Both the position numbers and the translations under genes were made by a program. Source: Hellea sp. (lineage in GTDB: Bacteria > Pseudomonadota > Alphaproteobacteria > Caulobacterales > Maricaulaceae). Taken from it: a stretch of 56,808 bases of DNA. Location: the NCBI GenBank assembly GCA_020629875.1, contig JAHDCL010000006.1, forward strand, positions 1 through 56,808, read 5' to 3'. Position 1 is the stretch's first letter; each line of letters opens with the position of its first letter. Shown piece after piece: positions 37,531 through 46,772 of the stretch. The notes beneath the pieces are model-generated. The model did no database searches. It was not told the origin of the DNA and saw only the letters and a list, made by a program, of their open reading frames with translations.

Positions 37531-37654
37531 ACAAGACAAGCAAGCGTCCTCCCCTTTAGTTTCCTTGTCTTCTTATACCGCGAACAATTCCTCCCCGAAT
37601 GTTCTGCGAAGACTTTAGCCGGGCCCGGATATTCCGAGAGCCCGGCTTTTTTTT
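37531..37654 (+). ncRNA. Candidate trans-acting small RNA with two anti-Shine-Dalgarno hairpin loops
   Basis: Three stem-loops follow each other in the gap between the LysR gene and the hybrid kinase. Hairpin 1 (37533-37571) pairs AAGACAAG with CTTGTCTT, plus inner pairs, and presents TCCTCCCC in its loop. Hairpin 2 (37579-37608) pairs CGCGAAC-ATTC with GAAT-GTTC-GCG (one-base bulges) around the loop CTCCCC. Hairpin 3 is a strong terminator. The loops are complementary to the GGGAGGA/GGGGAG type of ribosome site. This layout is that of alphaproteobacterial anti-SD small RNAs such as the alpha-r14 family (NfeR1-like) as I remember it. A weak promoter (TTCTTA 37496, TATTTA 37519) is possible; the RNA may instead be cut from the LysR mRNA. 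The 5' end is approximate. Confidence 0.65.
37617..37654 (+). terminator. Rho-independent terminator (end of the small RNA / LysR transcript)
   Basis: AGCCGGGC and GCCCGGCT form a perfect 8-bp GC-rich stem with a 15-base loop, followed by eight T. It ends 73 bases before the kinase start and separates trxB-lysR and the small RNA from the kinase gene. Confidence 0.93.
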
Positions 37655-37727
37655 GGGTTTTGTTAACCCCTGCTAGATACTCAAGGCTACGCGGCATTTT
37701 ATGCCTGCGGTGATGTTGGGGAATCCA

Positions 37728-40190
37728 ATGGGAGATAAAATCGGAAGAGCGCTACCAGCTATCGACACAGCTGTCGATACCGGTCTCTATCGTCATAACA
37801 TTGCCCCAGGTCAGGACGGGCTCTTTTTGCGTGCCCTTTGCGATGCCCTAGATGTCGGCGTTAGCATCCTAGACGAAAATTTGGACTATCAGTTCATCAG
37901 CGATGCGGTTTTTCGCGACCTGGGTATGAAGCACGGTGAGCTCTCAATCGGAGACAGCTTAAGCAAATGTCATGAATTGATGATGGCAAAGGGTCTGCTA
38001 ACCCCCGAACTATTGGAACAGAACAAACTATCTGCCGAGGAACAAAGAGCCCATATTGAAAATCATGAGGAAGATCTCCCGACGATTGTCAGGCTAGGCA
38101 ACGGAACAACGCACAAATTCATCCGTAAAACCCTCCCAAATGGGTTCACTGTTTCAATGTCCTACGACATTAGCGAGCTCGTAGAGAAGGACAGAATCTT
38201 AGACGAAGCCTTAGCATTGGGGAATGCAGGATATTGGACCTACGACTTCACAACCAAGGAATATTATCTAAGCCATTCGCTAAGGAATAATTTTTCCAAA
38301 GAAGATCAAGCTAAAATTTCGACGCTAGGTATATTGGCTATCGTTCACAAAGAAGACAGGCATCTTTTCAGGGAGGCCATGAAACGTCTAAGCAAAACAA
38401 ATGATACTTTCGAAGTAACCTGTCGATCAAATACGAAAGACGGAGAAGAGCGCTGGAGCCAAACAACAGGGCAAATCATTCGAGGCCCAAAGGGCAGGCC
38501 ACAACGGTTACGCGCTTTTGTGAAAGACGTAACGCGAGATCGTCACCAAGCTAAGGAATTGGAGCGTGCAAAAGACGAAGCCATCGCCGCCTCCCACGCA
38601 AAATCTGAGTTTTTGGCAAATATGAGTCATGAAATCAGGACACCGATGAATGGTATTCTGGGCATGGCAGAGCTTTTGGCAAATTCCGAAATTAGTGAAC
38701 GGCAACGCGATTTTGTGAACGTCATTAATAGCTCAGCAAGCGCACTTCTGACGATTATCAATGACATTTTAGATTTCTCCAAAATCGAGGCAGACGCCTT
38801 TGAATTGGACCCCATGCCCTTTAATTTGAAGAACTGCATCAATGATGTCTCGTCGATGCTGACCTCTCAGGCTTGTGATAAGGGTCTCGAACTCATCATA
38901 AACTACCCCCCCGAATTTAATACAAACTTCATCGGCGATGAAGGGCGGCTACGTCAGGTCATGACTAATCTTGTTGGAAACGCTATCAAATTTACCGAAG
39001 CAGGACACATCGTCACAAATGTGGAAGTGGGCAGCCCCCGAAATGGGACAGCTTTTGTCACCATCAGTGTTACAGATACCGGCATTGGCATAGAACCCGA
39101 AAAGATAGATCAAGTCTTTAATAAATTCACACAGGCCGACGGCAGCACAACGCGAGTATATGGCGGAACAGGTCTTGGCCTTTCAATTTCAAAAGCCATT
39201 ATTGAGATGATGGATGGGCGCCTCACCGTAAGCTCGGAACTCGGAAAGGGCTCCACCTTTACCGCTCAGATTCCGATGAAGATAGATAACGCCGCGGTTG
39301 AGAGAGTCTTCGACACATCAATCCTTCACGGTAAAGAAGCGCTCATAGTTGATGACATTGCTGTTAACCGACAACTTTTGACTGAACAATTAGCAAATTG
39401 GGGCATTAAATCTGATACCGTCAAAGACGGCATTGAGGCCATTACACAGCTCAAAAACAGCGCAGCTGATGGGCGCTATTATGACCTTATTCTGCTCGAC
39501 TTCCTCATGCCTGGAATGAACGGAAAAGAGTTTGCGACGATTATATCTGAAACAGAGGACCTCGGCTCCCCGCCTATCGTCATGTTGTCATCATGCGATC
39601 AACCCGTTTCAAGCCAGGAACTGAATAAAATCGGCATTCACTCCTATTTAGTGAAGCCCGCCCGGGAGGCTCGGCTCTACGAAGCTTTGGTGAGCACATT
39701 GAGTGCTAAGGAAGATATCTCACCAGCGCCCGAAAAGCAATCATTTGTGCAAAAATCCGCGGTGAGTTCCACCCGAGTAAAAACCGAAATTCTTGTTGCC
39801 GAAGATTTCCCCCTCAACCGCGATGTGGTTAGCCTGATGCTCGCAGACACCGAGTATAAACCCGTCTTCGCGACCAACGGCCTGGAGGCTGTAAAAATCT
39901 ACAAAGAAGCGCCAGACCGCTTCCCAATCATAATTATGGATGTCTCCATGCCTGTCATGGACGGACACGAAGCGACCTCTCTGATACAGCAGTTTGAACG
40001 AGACAATGACATTTCCCAAAAACCTATCATTGCGCTCACCGGACATGCTTTAAAGAATGACCGCGATGAATGCCTAGAAGCCGGAATGTGCGATTATCTG
40101 AGCAAACCCGTTAAGCAGTCCGAACTTTTGGAGAAACTAGAACTTTGGCTTAATGGTTCAAAGTCAGCGAAAGACTGCAGAGCTGGTTAA
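37728..40190 (+). CDS. Hybrid sensor histidine kinase with two receiver domains
   Basis: This soluble kinase (no membrane segment seen) has PAS-like sensing parts at about residues 35-270. The histidine kinase core follows: [20 protein letters not shown] (His near 300), NLVGNAIKFTEAGHIVT, VTDTGIGIEPEKIDQVFNKF and YGGTGLGLSISKAIIEMM. Receiver 1 is near residues 540-650 (ALIVDDIAVNRQLL and LILLDFLMPGMNG) and receiver 2 near 690-810 (ILVAEDFPLNRDVV and IIIMDVSMPVMDG, with conserved Lys in YLSKPVKQ). There is no Hpt domain, so the phosphate must leave through a separate carrier. The track starts at 37701; ATG at 37728 has GGGGAA before it and is preferred. It overlaps dps tail to tail by four bases. 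Confidence 0.93.
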   Translation: MGDKIGRALPAIDTAVDTGLYRHNIAPGQDGLFLRALCDALDVGVSILDENLDYQFISDAVFRDLGMKHGELSIGDSLSKCHELMMAKGLLTPELLEQNKLSAEEQRAHIENHEEDLPTIVRLGNGTTHKFIRKTLPNGFTVSMSYDISELVEKDRILDEALALGNAGYWTYDFTTKEYYLSHSLRNNFSKEDQAKISTLGILAIVHKEDRHLFREAMKRLSKTNDTFEVTCRSNTKDGEERWSQTTGQIIRGPKGRPQRLRAFVKDVTRDRHQAKELERAKDEAIAASHAKSEFLANMSHEIRTPMNGILGMAELLANSEISERQRDFVNVINSSASALLTIINDILDFSKIEADAFELDPMPFNLKNCINDVSSMLTSQACDKGLELIINYPPEFNTNFIGDEGRLRQVMTNLVGNAIKFTEAGHIVTNVEVGSPRNGTAFVTISVTDTGIGIEPEKIDQVFNKFTQADGSTTRVYGGTGLGLSISKAIIEMMDGRLTVSSELGKGSTFTAQIPMKIDNAAVERVFDTSILHGKEALIVDDIAVNRQLLTEQLANWGIKSDTVKDGIEAITQLKNSAADGRYYDLILLDFLMPGMNGKEFATIISETEDLGSPPIVMLSSCDQPVSSQELNKIGIHSYLVKPAREARLYEALVSTLSAKEDISPAPEKQSFVQKSAVSSTRVKTEILVAEDFPLNRDVVSLMLADTEYKPVFATNGLEAVKIYKEAPDRFPIIIMDVSMPVMDGHEATSLIQQFERDNDISQKPIIALTGHALKNDRDECLEAGMCDYLSKPVKQSELLEKLELWLNGSKSAKDCRAG

Positions 40191-40654
40191 CTCGCGGTCG
40201 CACGCAGCATCCAAGCCGTCTTCTCATGCAATGTCACACGCGGCGCGACAACATCAGCTGTCGCATCGTCTCCCACCTCTTCAGCCACACGTAGGACTTC
40301 GCGAGCGGTCTTGGCGACCTGCTCATGGCCCTTGGCGAGGTTTTTGACCATGTCTTCCCAAGAAGGCTCTGAGCTTTCTTCCGCGATTGATGAAAGCTTG
40401 GACATCGCCCCGTATGACGCAGGCGCGTAATAGCCCAATGCCCGAATACGTTCGGCCAAATCATCCACCGCGGTCCACATTTCAGTATACTGTTCCATGA
40501 ACTGAATATGCAGCTGCTGGAAATGCGGTCCCTCCACATTCCAATGATAACCATGCGTTTTCAGGTACAGCGTATAAGTGTCCGCCATGAGGCGAGAAAC
40601 AGCCTGTGCGGATTTCTCTCGGTCAGCTTTTTGAATGCCAATATTGATATCCAT
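40187..40654 (-). CDS. dps: Dps family ferritin-like protein (starvation/oxidative-stress protection)
   Basis: The 155-residue protein has the Dps ferritin fold. LYLKTHGYHWNVEGPHFQQL, with the ferroxidase His and the HWNV signature, is near residue 30. MEQYTEMWTAVDDLAERIRA, with the Asp/Glu ligands of the partner subunit, is near 53. The C-terminal helix includes HEKTAWMLRA. Dps forms a dodecamer that oxidises and stores iron with hydrogen peroxide, and some members bind DNA. The N-terminus MDINIGIQKADREKS has few lysines, so DNA binding is uncertain. An AGGAG site lies seven bases before the ATG, and a promoter with a palindrome lies upstream. Confidence 0.95.
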   Translation of the reverse strand: MDINIGIQKADREKSAQAVSRLMADTYTLYLKTHGYHWNVEGPHFQQLHIQFMEQYTEMWTAVDDLAERIRALGYYAPASYGAMSKLSSIAEESSEPSWEDMVKNLAKGHEQVAKTAREVLRVAEEVGDDATADVVAPRVTLHEKTAWMLRATAS

Positions 40655-40680
40655 TTGTGTCTCCTATGTTCCACATTTTT

Positions 40681-40729
40681 AATATAGGGTCACAACTCCG
40701 ATAAACAAATTGATAGTTTCAATGTTTAT
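40681..40729 (-). promoter_or_regulatory. dps promoter with an overlapping imperfect palindrome
   Basis: On the reverse strand TTGTTT (40708-40703), 16 bases, TATATT (40686-40681) gives a plausible promoter 27 bases before the dps start. A nested dyad covers the -35 box: ATAAACA (40701-40707) with TGTTTAT (40723-40729), and inside it ATTGA-N5-TCAAT (40709-40723). This looks like an operator for a stress or iron regulator; it is not a clear Fur, OxyR or FNR consensus. Confidence 0.5.
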
Positions 40730-40747
40730 AATAGGCAGGGCCTAATG

Positions 40748-42770
<2,023 letters not shown>

Positions 42771-43331
42771 TTAATTAAAGGCCCTAAAATATTGTTCCGT
42801 CAAAATACCGTCCAGACGTTGATCGTACTTATCCGTTGGCAGGCTTGCCGCTTCTTGCGCAGCATAGGCAATACCGCAAGCAAAAACCTCGGCCTTCTCT
42901 TTAAGGGTCGCCAAGGTACGGTCATAAAACCCGCCGCCATAGCCCAGCCGCTCTCCATAATTTGTGAAGGCCAAAAGCGGAACCAGAACGAGGTCAGGTT
43001 TCACTTTGCCCTTTTCAGGATAAGGCTCTCGCGTCCCATATGGCCCAGCCTTTAAGTCATCAAAGGGAGTCCAGCGTCGAAAAATGAGCGGGTATCCTTT
43101 GCGGGGTGTACAAGGCAAGGCAAGCTTATGCCCCTGCGCGTGGCAGGCTCGCAAAAGAGGTCGAATGTCCAGCTCGCCCGATAAAGGCCAGTAACCCCCT
43201 ATCACGCATCCTTTAAAAATATGGGCAGGCACATGTTCCAAAAGTTGCACAGCCCCCAGTGCATTATCGGCCTCCGCGCGCCTCTGTTTGGCTTGCAGCC
43301 GGGCGCGCATTTTTTGGGTTTTGATGTCCAT
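42771..43331 (-). CDS. fau: 5-formyltetrahydrofolate cyclo-ligase
   Basis: The enzyme converts 5-formyl-THF with ATP to 5,10-methenyl-THF, recovering folate. The 186-residue protein shows an N-terminal basic helix (MRARLQAKQRRAEA), VIGGYWPLSGELDIRPLL near residue 45, and the family signature LVPLLAFTNYGERLGYGGGFYDRTL near 117. The track extends to 43385; ATG at 43331 (MDIKTQK) is the more natural start, but it lacks a clear ribosome site and lies inside the 3' end of the YdjM-like gene, so translation may depend on that gene. In many proteobacteria fau follows zapA and the 6S RNA gene; here these are about 4 kb away with the sulfolipid operon in between. Confidence 0.92.
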   Translation of the reverse strand: MDIKTQKMRARLQAKQRRAEADNALGAVQLLEHVPAHIFKGCVIGGYWPLSGELDIRPLLRACHAQGHKLALPCTPRKGYPLIFRRWTPFDDLKAGPYGTREPYPEKGKVKPDLVLVPLLAFTNYGERLGYGGGFYDRTLATLKEKAEVFACGIAYAAQEAASLPTDKYDQRLDGILTEQYFRAFN

Positions 43332-43800
43332 GGAATATAAATGCCACGTAGAGAGAAAGAAGGGAAATGATAATCTCCACGGCAAATGTCCAGTGCGTTA
43401 GGAAAGACAAATACCATTTTGAATGGGTCGCAGGAACGGTAACGAGACTAAACCCTTGGTTTGAGAAAGGCCAAAGCCATTCAATCGCCCCCGCCATGCT
43501 GTCCAATACAAGATGTGAAAGCACAGTCGCGAAAAAGACGAGTGGTAATTTTCCAAACGGTCTTCGTAAAATCTTTAAAATAATGAGCCAGCCCAAAATA
43601 ATGAACCCCCAAACTCCGGGAATATGGGTCCAATAATCGTGATGGTGCCGCTGATGATTATCCAAGAGATAAAATCGAATGAGATCAAGGTCTGGAAATA
43701 TTGCGCCAAGGGTGGCTACTATCAGGACGGGGACTGTAAGCTTACGACGGATTATGAGCTTCGACAAAGCTAGACCAACAGGAATATGAGCTAAGAACAT
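43264..43800 (-). CDS. YdjM-like integral membrane protein (metal-dependent hydrolase family)
   Basis: The 178-residue protein has about four hydrophobic segments: residues 1-15, 20-38, 62-76 and 83-105, with another near 135-155. The motif GAIFPDLDLIRFYLL near residue 32 and HHHDYWTHIPG near 52 match the YdjM/LexA-regulated membrane-bound hydrolase family, in which Asp and His residues may bind metal. The activity is unknown. The 3' end overlaps the 5' end of fau by about 68 bases in another frame, which suggests coupled translation. The ribosome site GGAGG is locked inside a predicted hairpin just before the ATG. Confidence 0.82.
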   Translation of the reverse strand: MFLAHIPVGLALSKLIIRRKLTVPVLIVATLGAIFPDLDLIRFYLLDNHQRHHHDYWTHIPGVWGFIILGWLIILKILRRPFGKLPLVFFATVLSHLVLDSMAGAIEWLWPFSNQGFSLVTVPATHSKWYLSFLTHWTFAVEIIISLLSLYVAFIFHGHQNPKNARPAASQTEARGGR

Positions 43801-43802
43801 AA

Positions 43803-43821
43803 AGCCTCCGATGAAGAGGCT
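43803..43821 (-). promoter_or_regulatory. Hairpin sequestering the ribosome site of the YdjM-like gene
   Basis: On the reverse strand AGCCTC-TTCATCG-GAGGCT forms a perfect 6-bp stem that includes most of the GGAGG ribosome site, and ATG follows two bases later. When folded it would block initiation, so it could act as a thermosensor or other translational switch. On the forward strand the same dyad is followed by TTCTTTTTT, but there is no upstream forward gene for it to terminate. Confidence 0.45.
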
Positions 43822-43986
43822 CTATGTTCTTTTTTCACGGCTAAAATATGCTTGGAAAAAGACGAAATCGCGAAAACTGCCTGACAGTCCTTTTTTATGA
43901 CGTTGCAAACCGTATTTATTTCAACCCCTTACAAAATAATCACGCGAACTCATCCTTGGTTATTGGAGGTGTGATAGTATTAATCT

Positions 43987-44565
43987 GTGAAGTTTGAGAC
44001 TTTGACATATCAAGTGCCACTGACTGATTTTTCGGTTAGCCGCGCTTCGGGCCCATCGGAGGCCCGTTCGACAGAGTCCAGGCAGGCTGCGCGAGAGACA
44101 ATTGCGTCTGCCTGTATGACAGAGGCCATGGCCACCTTTCTCTGGCGGCTGGCGGCCTATTTTCAAGGCTATCTCTTCAGGCTTCCGATTATGAAGCAGC
44201 CTGAGGGTAAGCACCTGATGATCGCGGATTGTGCGGTTGATGAAACTTCCGAGCCCTTGCAACTCGTGCGCCTGAACCGTCATCTCTCGCGGCGTTTGCG
44301 CTGGCTTATCCGGCGAGGCCGCGTAGAGAGTTCGGGCAATATGCGTCTGGCCACAGAGGATGATAAAGCGCGCTGCACCCTCACCCCCGGGCAGTTTAAT
44401 GAATATTGCATTCGGGTTCATCGCTGGAGCCGCATTCATGTTTACGGCATGGGGCTGGGGCGCCGTGCCTTACGGCGTATCGTGATCAGCGCCAAAGCCT
44501 TGCAAGGAGATGCCCTATCCTTGCGCAGAGCCGCGATGTGTCTTGCGCCCCTGATGCCCGATTAG
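43987..44565 (+). CDS. Hypothetical protein, unrecognised
   Basis: The frame encodes 192 residues from GTG 43987. I do not recognise the family. The protein is arginine-rich, especially in the second half (HLSRRLRWLIRRGRVES, GRRALRRIVISAKAL), and has one mildly hydrophobic segment (MATFLWRLAAYFQGYLF, near residue 50). Codon choice is GC-richer than the neighbours, with many CTG, CGG and CGC codons, which could mean a different origin. The only good ribosome-like site (GGAGGTG, 43965) is 15 bases before the GTG, further than normal, so the start is uncertain. The opposing 159-residue ORF (43960-44439) has no ribosome site and looks like a shadow. It lies just upstream of the sulfolipid operon on the same strand, but 173 bases apart. 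Confidence 0.55.
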   Translation: MKFETLTYQVPLTDFSVSRASGPSEARSTESRQAARETIASACMTEAMATFLWRLAAYFQGYLFRLPIMKQPEGKHLMIADCAVDETSEPLQLVRLNRHLSRRLRWLIRRGRVESSGNMRLATEDDKARCTLTPGQFNEYCIRVHRWSRIHVYGMGLGRRALRRIVISAKALQGDALSLRRAAMCLAPLMPD

Positions 44566-44676
44566 CAAAGCGCTTTTCCTTTAAATGCCAATACAACATC
44601 ACGCGCAAAGTCATTTGCGTGAACCTATTCCCCTGCTCATGATATGTGTCAATTCGATGAAATTTTATTTCGGTGC

Positions 44677-44705
44677 ATGACATTCAAACTTGCACGCGCT
44701 AATTT
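44677..44705 (+). promoter_or_regulatory. Predicted promoter of the sqdBDC operon
   Basis: ATGACA (44677-44682), 17 bases, TAATTT (44700-44705) lies 33 bases before the sqdB ATG. The -35 hexamer matches at five of six positions, the -10 box at three. No tandem Pho box was found in the 173-bp gap, although sulfolipid genes are often induced by phosphate limitation. A bulged hairpin, TCACGCGCAAA-N4-TTTGCGTGA (44599-44622), lies upstream. Confidence 0.35.
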
Positions 44706-44738
44706 TGCCATGAACCGTTAAGAATCGAGGAGAAGGTG

Positions 44739-45959
44739 ATGAAGGTAGCAGTCTTAGGGGGAGACGGATTTGTTGGGTGGCCGACGGTCTTACACCTCTC
44801 AAATCTTGGTCATGAGGTTCACATCATTGACAACCTATCACGCCGCTGGATTGACACAGAACTGGGTGTTCAGTCTTTAACGCCGATGGACTCTATTCAA
44901 GAACGCTGCCGCATTTGGTATGAACTGACAGGTCGGCGCCTGCACTTTCATCTCATTGACATCGCGAAGGATTATCAGCTTTTCCGTCAATGGCTGGCCG
45001 AGAACAAACCGGACTCAATTATCCACTTCGCGGAACAGCGCGCTGCGCCTTATTCTATGAAATCTGACCGGCACAAAGTTTATACTGTGAACAATAATGT
45101 AAATGTCACCCATAACCTTCTAACGGCTTTGGTAGAGACTGAGATTGACGCTCATCTTGTTCACTTGGGGACGATGGGTGTCTATGGTTACTCCTCTGTC
45201 GGGGCAGCTATTCCGGAAGGTTATCTCGATGTCGAAATAGAGAATCTTGCGGGTGAGAAAAAAGAGATGGAAATTCTCTACCCCACTAAGCCGGGCTCGG
45301 TCTATCATATGACGAAGAGCCTCGATCAGATCATGTTTCAATTTTATGCCCAGAATGACGGGCTTAGAATTACAGATTTGCACCAAGGCATTGTCTGGGG
45401 CACGAACACGGATCAAACCGCGCGGCATGAGCAGCTCATCAACCGATTTGATTATGATGGAGATTACGGAACGGTGTTAAACCGTTTCTTGATACAAGCC
45501 GCTATCGATTATCCGCTGACCGTCCACGGTACGGGCGGACAAACGCGCGCCTTTATCCACATACAGGATACAGTGCGCTGTATCGAGCTCGCACTGTCTG
45601 ATGCCCCCAAAGCTGGTGATCGGGTCAAGATATTTAATCAGATGACAGAGACACACCGCGTAAGAGACCTAGCGGAAATGATCTCGAAAATGACGGGCGC
45701 AAAAATTGCCAATATCCCTAACCCGCGCAAAGAAGCCCCTGAAAATGATCTCATTGTAAAAAATGATCAGTTCTTAGCACTGGGTCTTAACCCGATAACC
45801 TTAAAGCAAGGGCTCTTATCCGAGGTTGTCGATATTGCTAAAAAATATGCGCACAGAATTGACCGCAAACGCGTGCCCGCTGTTTCTGCTTGGACGAAAG
45901 ACATCGCAACTCGCGTGGAAACTGATCCTGAAGGAACCCGCCTGAAGTCAGTTTCGTAG
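44739..45959 (+). CDS. sqdB: UDP-sulfoquinovose synthase
   Basis: SqdB (SQD1) combines UDP-glucose and sulfite into UDP-sulfoquinovose, the head-group donor for sulfoquinovosyl diacylglycerol. The 406-residue protein is an extended SDR with VAVLGGDGFVGWPTVLHLS at the N-terminus. SQD1-specific blocks are RRWIDTELGVQSLTPMDSIQ, IIHFAEQRAAPYSMKSDRHK, LGTMGVYGYSS (catalytic Thr region), SVYHMTKSLD (Tyr and Lys), DLHQGIVWGTNTDQTARHEQ and FDYDGDYGTVLNRFLIQAAI. The ATG at 44739 has GAGGAGAAGG before it; the track counts a preceding GTG. It is the first gene of the sqdB-sqdD-sqdC operon, in the same gene order as in Rhodobacter sphaeroides. Confidence 0.94.
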   Translation: MKVAVLGGDGFVGWPTVLHLSNLGHEVHIIDNLSRRWIDTELGVQSLTPMDSIQERCRIWYELTGRRLHFHLIDIAKDYQLFRQWLAENKPDSIIHFAEQRAAPYSMKSDRHKVYTVNNNVNVTHNLLTALVETEIDAHLVHLGTMGVYGYSSVGAAIPEGYLDVEIENLAGEKKEMEILYPTKPGSVYHMTKSLDQIMFQFYAQNDGLRITDLHQGIVWGTNTDQTARHEQLINRFDYDGDYGTVLNRFLIQAAIDYPLTVHGTGGQTRAFIHIQDTVRCIELALSDAPKAGDRVKIFNQMTETHRVRDLAEMISKMTGAKIANIPNPRKEAPENDLIVKNDQFLALGLNPITLKQGLLSEVVDIAKKYAHRIDRKRVPAVSAWTKDIATRVETDPEGTRLKSVS

Positions 45960-45962
45960 GGT

Positions 45963-46772
45963 ATGATGGGCAAACATGCCTATATAACGCTCGTTACGAA
46001 TAAGGATTACGCTATGGGGGCCAAAGCCCTCATGCGCTCCATCATGTTGACCGGGTCAAAGGCGGATAGAGTGGTCCTCCATACAGCAGCCGTGCAGCAA
46101 ACTGACCTTGAGCCACTTCGCGCTTATGGCGTGCGCCTCGTTCAAACAGACCTACTGCCGACAAGCGACGTCTTTAATGCCCGGCATTCCCGCAAAGCCC
46201 AACATGCAGCGGCTCCATTTACCAAAGGGGAGAAGCCGAAATTCCATACCCCGCTCGATAATTTTGCGAAGCTTCGTCTTTGGGAGCTCACTGAATATGA
46301 CTCCGTCGTCTTCATTGATGCCGACGCCCTGATGCTGAAAAATTGTGATAGACTATTTGAATATCCCGAATTTTGCGCAGCGCCCAATGTCTATGAACAT
46401 GTGGCGGATTTTCATCGTCTAAATTCTGGGGTTTTCACAGCCCGCCCCTCAAAAGATACTTTCGCGAAAATGTTAAGCGCGCTCGACGCCCCAGATGTTT
46501 TCTGGCGCCGAACTGACCAAACATTCCTTGAGCACTTCTTCCCTGACTGGCACGGCCTGCCCGTCTTTTATAATATGCTGCAATATGTCTGGTTTAATCT
46601 GCCCGAACTTTGGGATTGGAATTCAATTTATATTCTCCACTATCAATATGAAAAACCTTGGCAGTTAGATCATCCCAAAAAAGACAAACTCGCCCCTTTA
46701 GTTGAGCTATGGTTTCAATTTTTAGATGACGCGGTCATGCCCGATCTAAGCCAGTTCAATAACCCCGCATGA
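45963..46772 (+). CDS. sqdD: GT8 (glycogenin-like) glycosyltransferase SqdD
   Basis: The 269-residue protein has the GT8 pattern: AYITLVTNKDYAMGAKALMR at the start, then FAKLRLWELTEYDSVVFIDA followed by DALMLKNCD, which holds the DxD metal motif near residue 120. A late segment, SIYILHYQYEKPW, has the conserved histidine. In R. sphaeroides SqdD is a glycogenin-like transferase in the sqdBDC operon, thought to move sulfoquinovose from the UDP sugar to its acceptor; the role here is transferred from that synteny. It begins three bases after the sqdB stop, and its stop overlaps sqdC by four bases (ATGA). ATG at 45966 is an equally possible start. Confidence 0.85.
   Translation: MMGKHAYITLVTNKDYAMGAKALMRSIMLTGSKADRVVLHTAAVQQTDLEPLRAYGVRLVQTDLLPTSDVFNARHSRKAQHAAAPFTKGEKPKFHTPLDNFAKLRLWELTEYDSVVFIDADALMLKNCDRLFEYPEFCAAPNVYEHVADFHRLNSGVFTARPSKDTFAKMLSALDAPDVFWRRTDQTFLEHFFPDWHGLPVFYNMLQYVWFNLPELWDWNSIYILHYQYEKPWQLDHPKKDKLAPLVELWFQFLDDAVMPDLSQFNNPA

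Noticed and set aside
43801-43837. Forward-strand terminator reading of AGCCTC-N7-GAGGCT followed by a T run
   Set aside because: There is no forward-strand gene upstream for it to terminate, and the T run starts several bases after the stem; the hairpin makes more sense over the reverse-strand ribosome site.
43960-44439. 159-residue reverse ORF overlapping the hypothetical gene at 43987
   Set aside because: No ribosome site before its ATG and no family pattern. The forward frame has a more natural composition, although confidence in it is moderate.
44566-44738. Pho box upstream of sqdB
   Set aside because: Single TGTCA-like words occur on both strands, but no tandem 11-bp repeat was found.
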